Source: Neocallimastix lanati (nom. inval.) (Eukaryota > Neocallimastigomycota > Neocallimastigomycetes > Neocallimastigales > Neocallimastigaceae). From it: 42,500 nucleotides of DNA. The stretch is taken from the NCBI GenBank assembly GCA_016946835.1, contig JACVTC010000111.1, positions 370,001-412,500 of the forward strand, given 5' to 3'. Shown piece by piece: positions 17,661 to 28,068 of this stretch. Every line of letters begins with the position of its first letter. Position 1 is the first letter of the stretch. The notes below the pieces were generated by a model that saw only the letters and a program-made list of their open reading frames with translations, searched no databases and was not told where the DNA came from. A program made the translations under genes and the position numbers.

Positions 17661-18883
17661 GAGTGACTCCTGATTATATTGCATTTATACTTTCTGAATA
17701 ATAACCCTTATCGAGTACTAGCAATAGGCTCACCTCCAGATTATAATATTTTTGTTTAAAAGAACTTTCAAAAAGATTTTTTTTAGATTAGGAAGAGAAT
17801 ACACTTCCAGTGATTTATTAAATAGATAATTATATTTTTATATAATACTTTTTTTTTAAAAAAATACACTATATAATTTAAAGATAAAATAAAATGTATG
17901 TAAAAGATAAAGTAAAATTAAAAATAATAAAAATAAATAAAAAAAAAATTTTTAATTAATCATAGAAAACTTAATGTAATAAAGAATAAAAATAAGTTCA
18001 AAAGTTAAAAAAATTTCGATGTGATGTATACTATGTGTAGCAACATGATTACCAGTTAAATCTGAAATAATTAAACAAAGAAGTAACATCTTTAAAAAAG
18101 ATAGTGTGGTATCCACTAAACTCTACCCTAAATCACAAGAAAGACCTTCAAAAAATGAATTACCAGCTCTAGGTTCTTTGTTTGGAACTGTGTTATTAGT
18201 AAATATGTATGTATGAAAATTAACAGGAACACTAACTGCATTATTCTTTTGCCATATCTGTACAATATCGGCACTCTTGATAATGAAAGTATTTTTGTTA
18301 AACCTCTCAAAAAGTAATTCAAGAGAGCTACTGATGATAGGTATTGTATTAGCGAGATATTCCGCAAGCCCCACAATATATGGAAAAGTAGACCCCTGTG
18401 AACTTTTTAGGAGTTATTCACTTAAATGTCCCCCTTCCCCAGTATCGAATGGAAGCTCATATATAGCTGAAATTCCACCAAGAAGGAATATATATATATA
18501 TATATATATACTTGTTTATGAAATTTTCATATTCTAAAATTTAGAATAAGAAGGAATGAAGTAAAGATTCCTTACTTTATTAGCAAATAAAATGAAAAAG
18601 TCATAAATAAAATCTAAAGATTTACATTGACATAGAGAAATGATAGAGCATTCAAAAATCCAGTGGATAAAAGATTGATCGCCTTTTCCACAACAAGGGA
18701 AAAATTTAGGATAAACGTCAGAAACTCTACCACTTCTAATTGCAATAGTGACGATGTATTTATAACCATCTCTTAGTCTTAAGATCCAGTTAAAACCTAA
18801 ACTTAAATGAGGGTATTCAAGGCTGAGCTTGAATAGAATTTTAGTATTTATAAATTTAAAGTTATCGTATTACGTACCTTAAA

Positions 18884-18929
18884 TGATCTGTTGTTGCTAA
18901 ATTCGAAGGAATTTAGCAACAACAGATCA
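18884..18929. repeat. Perfect 21-bp inverted repeat with 4-nt loop
   Basis: Arms 18884-18904 and 18909-18929 are exact reverse complements around GAAG. The left arm starts TGATCTGTTGTTGC and ends AAATTC. It sits inside the LINE frame and adds a stop, so it is an acquired fold-back duplication rather than a LINE feature. Confidence 0.9.
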
Positions 18930-19496
18930 ATAAGATTTAATAACATCTTTGAATTTAGTGATATTCTTTTTCTTAATTTTCTTTAAGATCACCAGTGATT
19001 TTTTTAGACCAAGAATAACGTGGCAAGGAAGAGATATAGTTTATGATATCTTTAATGATACATTTTGAATTTTTCCATTATCAAAAATATTTTATTTGAA
19101 GAGAAGCACAAAAACCAGCAATTGGAAATACTTGAAGATCACGAGATAAGGCATAAATACTAACAGTTGAGTTCCTTTTGATATAGCTCTTACATTTTTT
19201 CTTCATTTCAATGTTAAGATAATCTTCCTTGTTCGAGGAGGCCGAATCAATACACCACAACAATGAAGTGGTTAATTAAGGATTTGACATTCGTAGAATT
19301 GTTTTTGTTTGAACCTAGAAGTGGAACAAAATATAATGCTTTGCTAATAATATATGATTGAATAATAGATCTTTTAAAAGTTAAAGAACTTTATTATTGG
19401 ATAAAAAACTAGAGAAAGAAAATAAGGTTTTTCTAAACTTTAGTATTCATAAATGATAATAGGCTTAAAGGGAAAGATCATTACTGAAGGGATAGA

Positions 19497-20204
19497 TGTG
19501 ATTATCCCAATCACATTTTAAATTAAAAATTTTTCTTGTGTAATTCAAAAATGTAAATTATTCTTTGATTTATAAAATAATAAGCAAAGTAAATAAATCA
19601 TATGAACTAAATTTTTGAATTATATTCTTTAAGCTACAAGATAAATTTTTAATGTAATAATTTTTATAAAATTTAATTCTGAGAAAATTATTGTTTTAAA
19701 ATAATTTAAATGAATTAATTAAAGTTTAAAACAAAATAAATTAATAATTTATTTTGTGAAAATTAAGTTTCAAAATTTAATCATGACTCCTTTAACATTG
19801 TTTTTAAATCGAAAATAAATAAAGACTTTACTTATAATATTAAAATAATAAATAGATAATAAATATACTTAATTTTAATTATTTAGTATTTAGTTTAATT
19901 AATAATTATAATTTTCTAAATTTAGCTATAGTTTATAAATTTATTATTTAATAAAATTCATTAGGATAGTTTTATATTAAAATATATGTAATTTAAATAA
20001 AATAATATATTATCAATGTATTTAGGAAAAGTATAAATAGAAGATACTTTTCACATTTTTTCTCGATGTAATTGTTATTGAACAAATAACTATTAATAAA
20101 TATTAAATATTAATAAAATATATTTTTAATATAAATTTTTTTTTAATAAAATAAAATTTATTGTATCTTTGTTATTGTAATCTATTTTAGTGTCTCTTTT
20201 TACA
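19497..20204 (+). mobile_element. Solo LTR, family 1, copy A (in LINE)
   Basis: An approximately 708-bp unit beginning TGTGATTATCCCAATCACA and ending CTTTTTACA, repeated at 23712-24406 and, inverted, at 27387-28068. In this orientation it has TATAAATA at 20032-20039 followed within 100 bp by several AATAAA motifs, the U3-R-U5 order of an LTR. The start forms a 7-bp hairpin. It interrupts the LINE reverse-transcriptase frame after YLGI. Flanks (GGTAT / TCTAT on the minus strand) are at best an imperfect 5-bp target duplication, so ends are certain only to 1-3 bp. No internal region is attached, hence a solo LTR. Confidence 0.8.
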
Positions 20205-20716
20205 ATACCTAAGTAAATATACATAGATTCTTTAGGGATAGAATATATACCAAAGTAAAACATATTTTCTTCATAACCAGGATATGAAACAAAATTTAAG
20301 GGTTTAATAACTGTCGTAGCGCATTTATTGATACCAAAAGACATTTCATTTTTATTAACCCAATAAAAAACATGATGAAGTGGAGCCTTTATTTTTCTTT
20401 CACTAGGGGCTATAAGAACAAAAATTATCAGCAAAAAGACCACCACAACATTTTTTATTACCAATACTAACACCATATTTATCACAATTACTTAAAATAT
20501 CATTAATGAATAAATTAAACAAAATTGGTGATAACGGGCAACCTTGCCTAGCCCTACAATGAATAGGAAATTTATTTGATAATATATCAAGGTAACGAAC
20601 TCCAGTTTTATAAGCAAAGTAAGATAGAGCTTTGAAATAAAATCAAGATATTTGTCACGGATACCAAGGTGAAAGATTTTTGTAATAATGAAATAATGGG
20701 TATAAAAAAAATTCAT

Positions 20717-21540
20717 AAAATAGTAAATATGTAACGAAGTTTCTGTTTAAAAGGACTCTCAAAACGATATTTCTTAAAAATATTTATCTTTCTCAACATT
20801 TTAATTTTAACTCAATCTAAAAGAAAAATGTTCCCTAAAGATGGAACCTATATATATATTTTTTTCTTTTCTTTTTTTTTTTTTTTATTTTATTTTTATT
20901 TATTTATATATTTTAATTTTATTATTTCTTATAAATAATATTAATATATCTTTTATATATCTTTTAATATACCTTTCAAATATAAATAAAAAATAATAAT
21001 AGATTTAATATATGAATAAAAAATTTTAAACCTAAATAACATAAAATTATATAAAAATAATAATAGAAGCTTTATATTTTTTTTTTTAGATTAAGAATTA
21101 TAAAAATATAGTATAAATATATATAATTTATTAATAAATATATAATAATATAATATTTTAAATTATTTTTAATAATTTAAAACATTACTATTATACTTTC
21201 ATTAATAATTATAATAAGATTAAGATTATGAAATGAATAATAAAAAAATATATAAATATAAATATAATATTTATGATATAAAAAAATAATAAATCAATAA
21301 TAAAATATAATTAAAATATGAATAAAAATAAAATATTTAATAAATAATATAAAATAATAATAATAATATATAGATAAGCAATCTAAAAAATTTGAAAGAT
21401 TGATTTAATAATTTATTAAATATTATTGATTCTGGGAATTCTGATAAATTATATAAATTATCTAATAACCAATTATAGTTATTATTTAATTATAATATTA
21501 AAATAATTATATAATGTATTGTTAACAATAGATTATATTT
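20717..21540. other. AT-rich intergenic region
   Basis: The first 80 bp (20705-20790) resemble short pieces at 17272-17300 and 17753-17790 (shared AAAATTCATAAAA...ATATGTAACGAA and TGTTTAAAAGGACTCTCAAA-like text). The rest is low-complexity A/T sequence with no gene. Confidence 0.5.
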
Positions 21541-21993
21541 TTATACTATTTAATAATTTTAATAATTTTATAATATTAATAGTATATAATAAATTTTATA
21601 ATAATATTTAATTAATAATTTTAATAATTTATAGTATCTTAAAAGTATATAATTTTAATATTTACAATAGTATTTTAATATACACATATATTTAATAATA
21701 TAACAATAAAGTAATTAATTAAGATTGATTTAAAATTATTTACAAGTTAAAATTAATTTATATCAAAATAAATTAATTTTTATAATTACGTTTAGGTTAT
21801 CAAGAATATAGGAAAGTACAATTTAGTAAAGAATTATTATATTAAAATTAAGATATGAAATAGCTTTATAATTAATAACGTTACTGGGTTAATATGTTGA
21901 ACTATATATTAATAATCCAACAATAATTAATTATTAATAAATTGGTAATTAAATAAAATATGATTATTTAAACACTTAATATTTAAAGAATAA
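21541..21993 (+). repeat. Dispersed repeat E, copy 1
   Basis: AT-rich but specific sequence shared with 25421-25738 (aligned to 21699-21990) and 31740-32041 (aligned to 21541-21842). A diagnostic segment is GGTTATCAAGAATATAGGAA followed by AGTACAATTTAGTAAAGAAT. Copy 1 also has ACGTTACTGGGTTAATATGT. It abuts repeat D at 21994. No coding potential. Confidence 0.75.
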
Positions 21994-22160
21994 TTTAATA
22001 AGCCCAACTAATAACGCTCAATGATATACGAAAATATTTTAATATAAACCTTATTTAATAGAGAAATTTATTATTTATCTGAAATAATAAATTTAATTAT
22101 ACAAAAAATTTATTTTTGTTTACTTTTTTATTTACTAAAACAATAATTATAAATAAAGCA

Positions 22161-22196
<36 letters not shown>

Positions 22197-22234
22197 CTAA
22201 ACTACTCTCTTAAAAAAAAATATTTATTTTTATT
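21994..22234 (-). repeat. Terminal repeat D, left copy (possible 3' LTR of gag-protease unit)
   Basis: About 240 bp, nearly identical to 24898-25137 in the same orientation: TTTAATAAGCCCAACTAATA..., then CTCAATGATATACGAAAATA, a long T run at 22164-22192 and AAATCCTAAACTACT. The two copies bound the copia-type gag-protease coding region (22207-24810, minus strand), so D is probably its LTR. Clear TG...CA ends, a primer-binding site and a target duplication are not visible. Confidence 0.6.
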
Positions 22235-22351
22235 ATATTATCATTTTCATTTTGAGGATTTTCATTTTTTGTTGTTATTTTGAATAATCCATTATCAATT
22301 TCAATTGTATCAATTGAATTTTTTTTATATTTAATTGTTTAATATTGTCTT

Positions 22352-22955
22352 TGTAATGAATCCGTCAATAAAACAGATTATAACAATAAAAAACACTACA
22401 ATTTAAACAAATAGAATTAAAGTAATTTCTTTTATTAATAAATTCTTTTATTAATTATAAACTTCTCTTATGTTATTAACTGTAAAATAGTTAATAACTA
22501 ATACATCGATTTAATTAAGAAAAATTACATATATTTATATTTTTTCTTATTACATTATTAATATATGATGTTATTTAATAATATATATAAAACTATTTAT
22601 TTATAAACAAAAGATTTTTTAATTAATAATTTTTATTATTTATTAATTTACTAAAACTAAAATTAATTTTTTAAACTCTTTATTTTATTTATTATTTTAA
22701 TACTTATAATAATTTTAATTATATATTTAATATTGAAAAACTATTTTTATAAATATTAACTATTAAAGATTATTCCTAAATTAATATTTAACTATTTAAA
22801 ACTAAACTAAGTTAACTAAACTAATTAAAAAATATTTTCAATTTAAAAAATAATTAATAAAATTTATATTAAAAAATAATTCATATACATTAAATAAATT
22901 AATTGTACCAAAAATTAAGCTATTTAATGTATTAAAGATTTATTAAATCTTTACA
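22352..22955 (+). mobile_element. Solo LTR, family 2, copy a
   Basis: 604 bp, TGTAATGAATCCGTCAATAA ... AAATCTTTACA, flanked by GTCTT (22347-22351) and GTTTT (22956-22960), a 4-of-5 target duplication. Homologous to 38642-39320 and to 39926-40165. It carries the family's conserved hairpin GTTATTAACT/AGTTAATAAC at 22472-22498. It separates the protease fragment (minus strand, 22956 upward) from its C-terminal remnant (22207-22351), so it is inserted within the copia-type unit. Confidence 0.75.
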
Positions 22956-23706
22956 GTTTTTAAATAATTTCATATATTTTTTGTTATTTTGATTGCAAAA
23001 TAAGCAGTTGATATTATTATCTAATAAATCTATGATAGATAATAAATTCCTTCTGCCGTTTTCAAAAAATATGGCATTATCAATATTTAATATTTCTGTT
23101 CCAATTTTTATTTTTAATTTTCCAGAAATATTAGATTTGTTTATTTTATTATTTAAAAATTTAATTAATGTATTCTTTAATTCTTTCGTCTTTAATATTT
23201 CAGGATTATTGATTATGGTCTGAGTGGTCCCTGAATCAACCACCCAATCAATTAAAAATTATTGTTGTCATTGGAACCATCGACATTTACTTCAACATTA
23301 TAGTTTTCTTCTTCTTTCTTTCTTTCTTTCTTTTTCATTCAATTTTTCCTTTTCGTTTTTCTTCCAGTTAAAAAAGGAGTCTTTCATGTTGCACTGATAG
23401 AAAACATGTTCAGTTGAACCACAGAGAAGACACCTTTTTTTTATATAAAGGTTGTGCATCATATGGTTGATTATTGGATCTAATTTCTCCCAAATTTTTC
23501 TTGGTGTTTAAAGTGTTAGTTTCCTTTTCTCTTAAAGATAATTCTATTATTTGTTTAATGATATTCATTTCTTCATCTTTGACTACAGCATAAGTTAATC
23601 TCTCATAGATACTCGGGTAGTACTGTTTAAAGCTCATACGTAAATAATATAGTTTATTATTGCTTTCAATCTTATCAAATAGAGGATTTATTTTTAACAT
23701 GACTGT

Positions 23707-23711
23707 AATGA
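23707..23711. repeat. Target-site duplication of LTR B, left (AATGA)
   Basis: AATGA at 23707-23711 matches AATGA at 24406-24410 on the other side of LTR B. Removing the LTR and one copy leaves the gag frame uninterrupted, which confirms the insertion. Confidence 0.8.
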
Positions 23712-24406
23712 TGTGATTATCCCAATCACATTTTAAATTAAAAATTTTTCTTGTGTAATTCAAAAATGTAAATTATTCTTTGATTTATAAAATAATAAGC
23801 AAAGTAAATAAATCATATGAACTAAATTTTTGAATTATATTCTTAAGCCACAAGATAAATTTTTAATGTAATAATTTTTATAAAATTCAATTCTGAGAAA
23901 ATTATTGTTGTAAAATAATTTAAATGAATTAATTAAAGTTTAAAACAAAATAAATTAATAATTTATTTTGTGAAAATTAAGTTTCAAAATTTAATCATGA
24001 CTCCTTTAACATTGTTTTTAAATCGAAAATAAATAAAGACTTTACTTATAATATTAAAATAATAAATAGATAATAAATGTACTTAATTTTAATTATTTAG
24101 TATTTAGTTTAATTAATAATTATATTTTTCTAAATTTAGCTATAGTTTATAAATTTATTATTTAATAAAATTCATTAGGATAGTTTTATATTAAAATATA
24201 TATAATTTAAATAAAATAATATATTATCAATGTTATTTAGGAAAAGTATAAATAGAAGATATTTTTCACATTTTTTTCTCGATGTAATTGTTATTTAACA
24301 AATAACTATTAAATATTAATAAAATATATTTTAATAAAAATTTTTTAATAAAATAAAATTTATTGTATCTTTGTTATTGTAATCTATTTTAGTATTTTCT
24401 TTTACA
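23712..24406 (+). mobile_element. Solo LTR, family 1, copy B (in gag)
   Basis: 695 bp, TGTGATTATCCCAATCACA ... TCTTTTACA, over 90% identical by eye to copy A. TATAAATA at 24247-24254, AATAAA motifs after it. Flanked by AATGA on both sides (the last A of the LTR is shared). It interrupts the minus-strand gag frame in the opposite orientation. Confidence 0.85.
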
Positions 24407-24897
24407 ATGACTTTGCAGTAACGTTTCCATAAGTTCTCGAAATCGGCGATGTATGTTCTAACTTCTTCTCCCTTATAAACTAATTCTTCTAGATTTCTTT
24501 TATACTTTCTCGCCTTTTCTTCATCAGTCTCACAGTAGTAGATCTTTAAGTATTCCCATAGTTCATAAGCTGTATCAATATCTCCCACTTTCATCCAAGT
24601 TTCTTCACTCAAGTGTTTATATATGATTCTTTTAGCCTTAGAATCATCCTTTTCCGATACTGTTCTGATGTTTAAGGTATTTTCTCCGTCTCTCTCAGTA
24701 TTAGTATCATTTGGGGTAACAGTATGCTCAAGTTTAGTATCCTCCAATTTACCCATTATTAAATTACTCCATATTTTATAGTTTTTCTTATTAAGTATAA
24801 TTCTTTCCATTTTTATTTTAATATAATATAATATACTTTTATTTTATTAATCTTTTATTGTCTTTTTATTTTCTGTACACTTGAGACTCTTAATCTC

Positions 24898-25066
24898 TTT
24901 TAATAAGCCCAACTAATAACGCTCAATGATATGCGAAAATATTTTAATATAAACCTTATTTAATAGAGAAATTTATTGTTTATCTGAAATAATAAATTTA
25001 ATTATACAAAAAATTTATTTTTGTTTACTTTTTTATTTACTAAAACAATAATTATGAATATAGCAC

Positions 25067-25098
<32 letters not shown>

Positions 25099-25137
25099 CT
25101 AAACTACTTTCTTAAAAAAAAAATATTTATTTTTATT
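24898..25137 (-). repeat. Terminal repeat D, right copy (possible 5' LTR)
   Basis: Second copy of D (see 21994-22234), about 90 bp upstream of the gag start codon on the minus strand. The leader between D and the ATG contains the 7-bp palindromic pair GAGACTC/GAGTCTC region near 24883. Identity to the left copy is high, with a few substitutions and a different T-run length. Confidence 0.6.
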
Positions 25138-25420
25138 TTTTTTCTTAATCATACTATATTTGTATTAATGACTAATTAATATATATATAAATATATAATT
25201 TTTTTTTTTTTTAATATTGTTATATTAAAATACTTTTCTGTTTACTTCCATATATTGGAAGGGCTCTTTAAATGACTAAATTAATTTAATATAAATCAAT
25301 ATTTAATTTAATTAATATTAGATAATAATTTGAAGAAGATTATGTAATAATAATTTCATACATTCGTACGAAAAAAAAACTTTTGTAATTTTGATGAAAG
25401 GAATTTTAGTTTGAAAATCT
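25138..25420. other. AT-rich spacer between repeats D and E
   Basis: Low-complexity sequence with a T14 run at 25199-25213. No gene or repeat match seen elsewhere in the window. Confidence 0.5.
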
Positions 25421-25738
25421 AACAATATAACAATAAAGTAATTAATTAAGATTGATTTAAAATTATTTAAAAGTTAAAATTAATTTATATCAAAATAAAT
25501 TAATTTTCATAATTAGGTTTAGGTTATCAAGAATATAGGAAAGTACAATTTAGTAAAGAATTATTATGTTAAAATTAAAATACGAAATAGCTTTATAATT
25601 AATAACGTTACTGGGTTAATATGTTGAACTATATATTAGTAATCCAACAATAATTAATTATTAATAAATTGGTAATTAAATAAAATAAAATAATTAATTA
25701 GATTATTTAAACACTTAATATTTAAAGAATAATTCAAT
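25421..25738 (+). repeat. Dispersed repeat E, copy 2
   Basis: Matches 21699-21990 over nearly its whole length, including GGTTATCAAGAATATAGGAA and ACGTTACTGGGTTAATATGT. It carries an 11-bp insertion (AAATAATTAATTA) near its end. Same orientation as copy 1. Confidence 0.75.
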
Positions 25739-26179
25739 CAATAATTTCTTTGAAAGATTTATAAAAAATATTTATTTATGTTAATAAAAGTTGAATTATT
25801 AGTATATAATTATTGTAAACACAATAACCTTACAAAGAATATAAAAGATTTTTTTTTACATCTTTCTTTTCTACTTTGTAAGTTACATAATAATAGTATT
25901 TAATTATAAGATATTAATAATATAGTAATATGAATAAATATTAAGATAATAACGATATCTATATGCTTAAAATATTTAATATAACTAAATAAATTTAATT
26001 TGTAATTATATAATTAATTTGAATGATTAAAAAAGTTAATATATATGATGTAAAAATATATATAAACATAACATAAATAAATACATGTGACGTCATATGT
26101 AGATAATTGAAATTATTAATATAAATCTTATTTACTAATATTTTCAGAGTTATTAGGCCTAAGATAATTCTTTAAATAT
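25739..26179. other. AT-rich region between repeat E and integrase remnant
   Basis: No gene. Contains a 9-bp inverted repeat CTTACAAAG (25829-25837) / CTTTGTAAG (25874-25882) around a T-rich loop, and a palindromic TGACGTCA at about 26087. This may be a decayed LTR, but no partner copy is present. Confidence 0.4.
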
Positions 26180-27125
26180 TAAATAAGAGAAGGGGTTAAG
26201 TCCTTAATAATTTTATTATTAGTATTAGTATCAGGTAATAAAAAAAAATTCATCCATAAATGGATGAAAACCATAATTAATAAAGAAGGGTGTTTCTTTT
26301 GTAGATTCATTAATGGAGTTATTATAAACTAATTCAATAAGGTAAATCCATTCAACCCAATCATCATGATAATATGATCTTGAGTAAGCTCTTAAATATT
26401 ATTCAATAAAAGAATTACATCTTTCAACTTGACCAACTGTTTCATGATGGTCAGTTATAGCGATTTTTGATTTAATGTTTAAATATTCCATTACTTCTTC
26501 CCAAAGAGCACTTGTAAATTGAGATCCTCTATCTGTATACATATCACAAGGCAATCCATGTAATACTTAGAGAAGTGATCGACAACTACCATAATAACGG
26601 TGTATCCTTTAGAATATGGAAGACCACATATGAAATCAATTTCGATAGACTTCCAAAGTCTATCAGGAGTATCTAAAGGTTGTAAAAGACCATACTTTCT
26701 ATGTCTATTATCTTTGTTTCTTGCACAAGATTCACAAGAATTAACATAACTCTTAACATCTTCTTGTATTTTTGGCCACCAAAAGTTTCTTGTAATAAGT
26801 TCTAAAGTTCTTCTTATACCAAGATGTCCAGAAGTGGGTTTTTCGTGATATTTTTCTAAAATTTCTAATCTAAGTGATTGAGGAATATAAATTAAATTGT
26901 TATAAAATAATATTATCTTTTATTTTAAATCTTTCCATTTTCCTAAATGGTTTATAAGCATAATCATTTTTAACATTGTTCTCACTAAAGTATAATCTAA
27001 TATCTTCAGCATAGCATCTTCTTTAATAGCATCACTCATAATTCCTACAAAACATGGAACTTCTTTTACATTTTTAATGGATATAATGTTCATTTAAACC
27101 CAAAGGTAGTGATCATCAATTACAA
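26180..27125 (-). pseudogene. Ty3/gypsy integrase remnant
   Basis: Minus strand. The H2C2 zinc-binding N-terminus reads LEILEKYHEKPTSGHLGIRR, then NFWWPKIQEDVKSYVNSCES and CARNK. The catalytic core follows: SIEIDFICGLPYSKGYTVIM (first Asp), VVVDHFSK, then TDRGSQFTSALW (second Asp) and HHETVGQVERCNSFIE (Glu). A deletion of roughly 20-30 residues plus a frameshift lies between DHFSK and the second Asp. Stops occur at FIE* and before NIISIKNVKEVPCF. The C-terminus YGFHPFMDEF frameshifts in a poly-A run near 26250. Order and orientation match the gag at 28069-29829. RT is missing between them. Confidence 0.85.
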
Positions 27126-27154
27126 ATCTAAAACTTCTTGATTAGTGATTCCTA

Positions 27155-27345
27155 AATGGTAGCTCTGGTAGTTCTTAAACAACCCACTCGGTAGCTTTAA
27201 GACTAATTCAATTCAGTAGCTTTTAAAACTAATTCCACTCGGTAGCTTTTAAGACTAATTCAACTCAGTTTTAATAGCTACTGAGTTGAATTAGTCTTAA
27301 TAGCTACTAATTCTACTCGGTTACTTTTAAGACTCTATACTGGCA
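27155..27345. repeat. Degenerate 26-bp minisatellite with an inverted unit
   Basis: Repeats of CGGTAGCTTTTAAGACTAAT TCAACT with variants, about five forward units plus one reversed unit. Exact inverted arms lie at 27249-27268 and 27281-27300 (20 bp, 12-nt loop). Lies between the integrase remnant and LTR C, where protease/RT would be expected. Confidence 0.8.
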
Positions 27346-27386
27346 GTAGACCGAAAAAAATCTTCGGCTAGTAGATACAAAGTTAT

Positions 27387-28068
27387 TGTAAAGAGAACAC
27401 CAAAATAGATTACAATAACAATAAGAATTTAATTTATTAAAATTTTTTATTAAAAATATTTTTTCTTAATATTATATATTTATTAATAGTTAATAACAAT
27501 TACCTCGAAAAAAAATGTGAAAAGTATCTTCTATTTATACTTTTCCTAAATACATTGATAATATATTATTTTATTTAAATTACATATATTTTAATATAAA
27601 ACTATCCTAATGAATTTTATTAAATAATAAATTTATAAACTATAGCTAAATTTAAAAAAATATAATTATTAATTAAACTAAATACTAAATAATTTAAATT
27701 AAGAGCATTTATTATCTATTTATTATTTTAATATTATAAGTAAAATCTTTATTTATTTTCAATTTAAAAGCAATGTTAAAAAAGTCATGATTAAATTTTG
27801 AAACTTAATTTTCACAAAATAAATTATTAATTTATTTTGTTTTAAACTTTAATCAATTCATTTAAATTATTGTAAAACAATAATTTTCTCAGAATTAATT
27901 TTTTACGAAAATTGTCACATTTGTCTTGGGGCTTAAGGAATATAATTCAAAAATTTAGTTCATATGATTTATTTACTTTATTTATTATTAAATAAATCAA
28001 AGAATAATTTACATTTTTGAATTACACAAGAAAAATTTTTAATTTAAAACGTGATTGGGATAATCACA
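27387..28068 (-). mobile_element. Solo LTR, family 1, copy C (inverted, in gypsy element)
   Basis: 682 bp on the minus strand relative to copies A and B: TGTAAAGAGAACACC ... GGGATAATCACA when read plus. TATA motif as TATTTATA at 27532-27539. The right end cuts the gypsy gag-pol frame just after the conserved KLRYKVSQGIKL segment. No exact target duplication is visible (GTTAT versus TCTTT), so flanking DNA may have been lost together with protease and RT. Confidence 0.75.

Larger units (their letters stand above)
18040..20716 (-). pseudogene. Dead non-LTR (LINE) retrotransposon: RT to C-terminal zinc region
   Basis: Minus-strand fragments collinear with a LINE ORF2. Reverse transcriptase: IHCRARQGCPLSPILFNLF near 20560-20505, then GGLFADNFC where family members have YADD, then NEMSFGINKCATTVIK and YLGI at about 20210. 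A solo LTR (19497-20204) interrupts the gene immediately after YLGI. Homology resumes at about 19496 with SLLSFMNTKV-like sequence, an about 60-residue piece at 19263-19081, and a C-terminal zinc motif FFPCCGKGDQSFIHWIFEC at about 18715-18660 (zf-RVT type, first Cys replaced by Phe). The frame then reaches about 18123 in SFFEGLSCDLG. Frameshifts and stops occur throughout. The 5' half (endonuclease) is absent. The second catalytic Asp of the RT box is Asn, so it is inactive. Confidence 0.8.
22207..24810 (-). pseudogene. Copia-type Gag-protease reading frame, broken by two LTR insertions
   Basis: Gag start MERIILNKKNYKIWSNLIMG at 24810 reads to RRNLEELVYKGEEVRTYIAD-like sequence and YCKVI, where solo LTR B (23712-24406) enters; past it the frame resumes in register with MLKINPLFDK. 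A frameshift in an A8 run near 23440 precedes a retroviral-type zinc knuckle, CLLCGSTEHVFYQC (CX2CX4HX4C), at about 23435-23395. A GAAA microsatellite (23311-23335) gives another phase change. An aspartic protease follows: VVDSGTTQTI at about 23245 and NLLSIIDLLD, cut by LTR 2a at 22955 and ending in DNGLFKITTKNEN to a stop at 22207. No integrase, RT or RNase H sequence lies between this stop and repeat D. It encodes, or once encoded, only Gag and protease. Confidence 0.75.

Noticed and set aside
18123-18537. Overlapping open frames on both strands as separate genes
   Set aside because: They are shadow frames of the LINE C-terminal region.
23712-24406. LTR B as a retained intron (GTAAAAG...TTACAG on the gag strand)
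   Set aside because: The same unit occurs at two unrelated sites without splice-site continuity, and carries an LTR-like TATA/AATAAA order and a target duplication.
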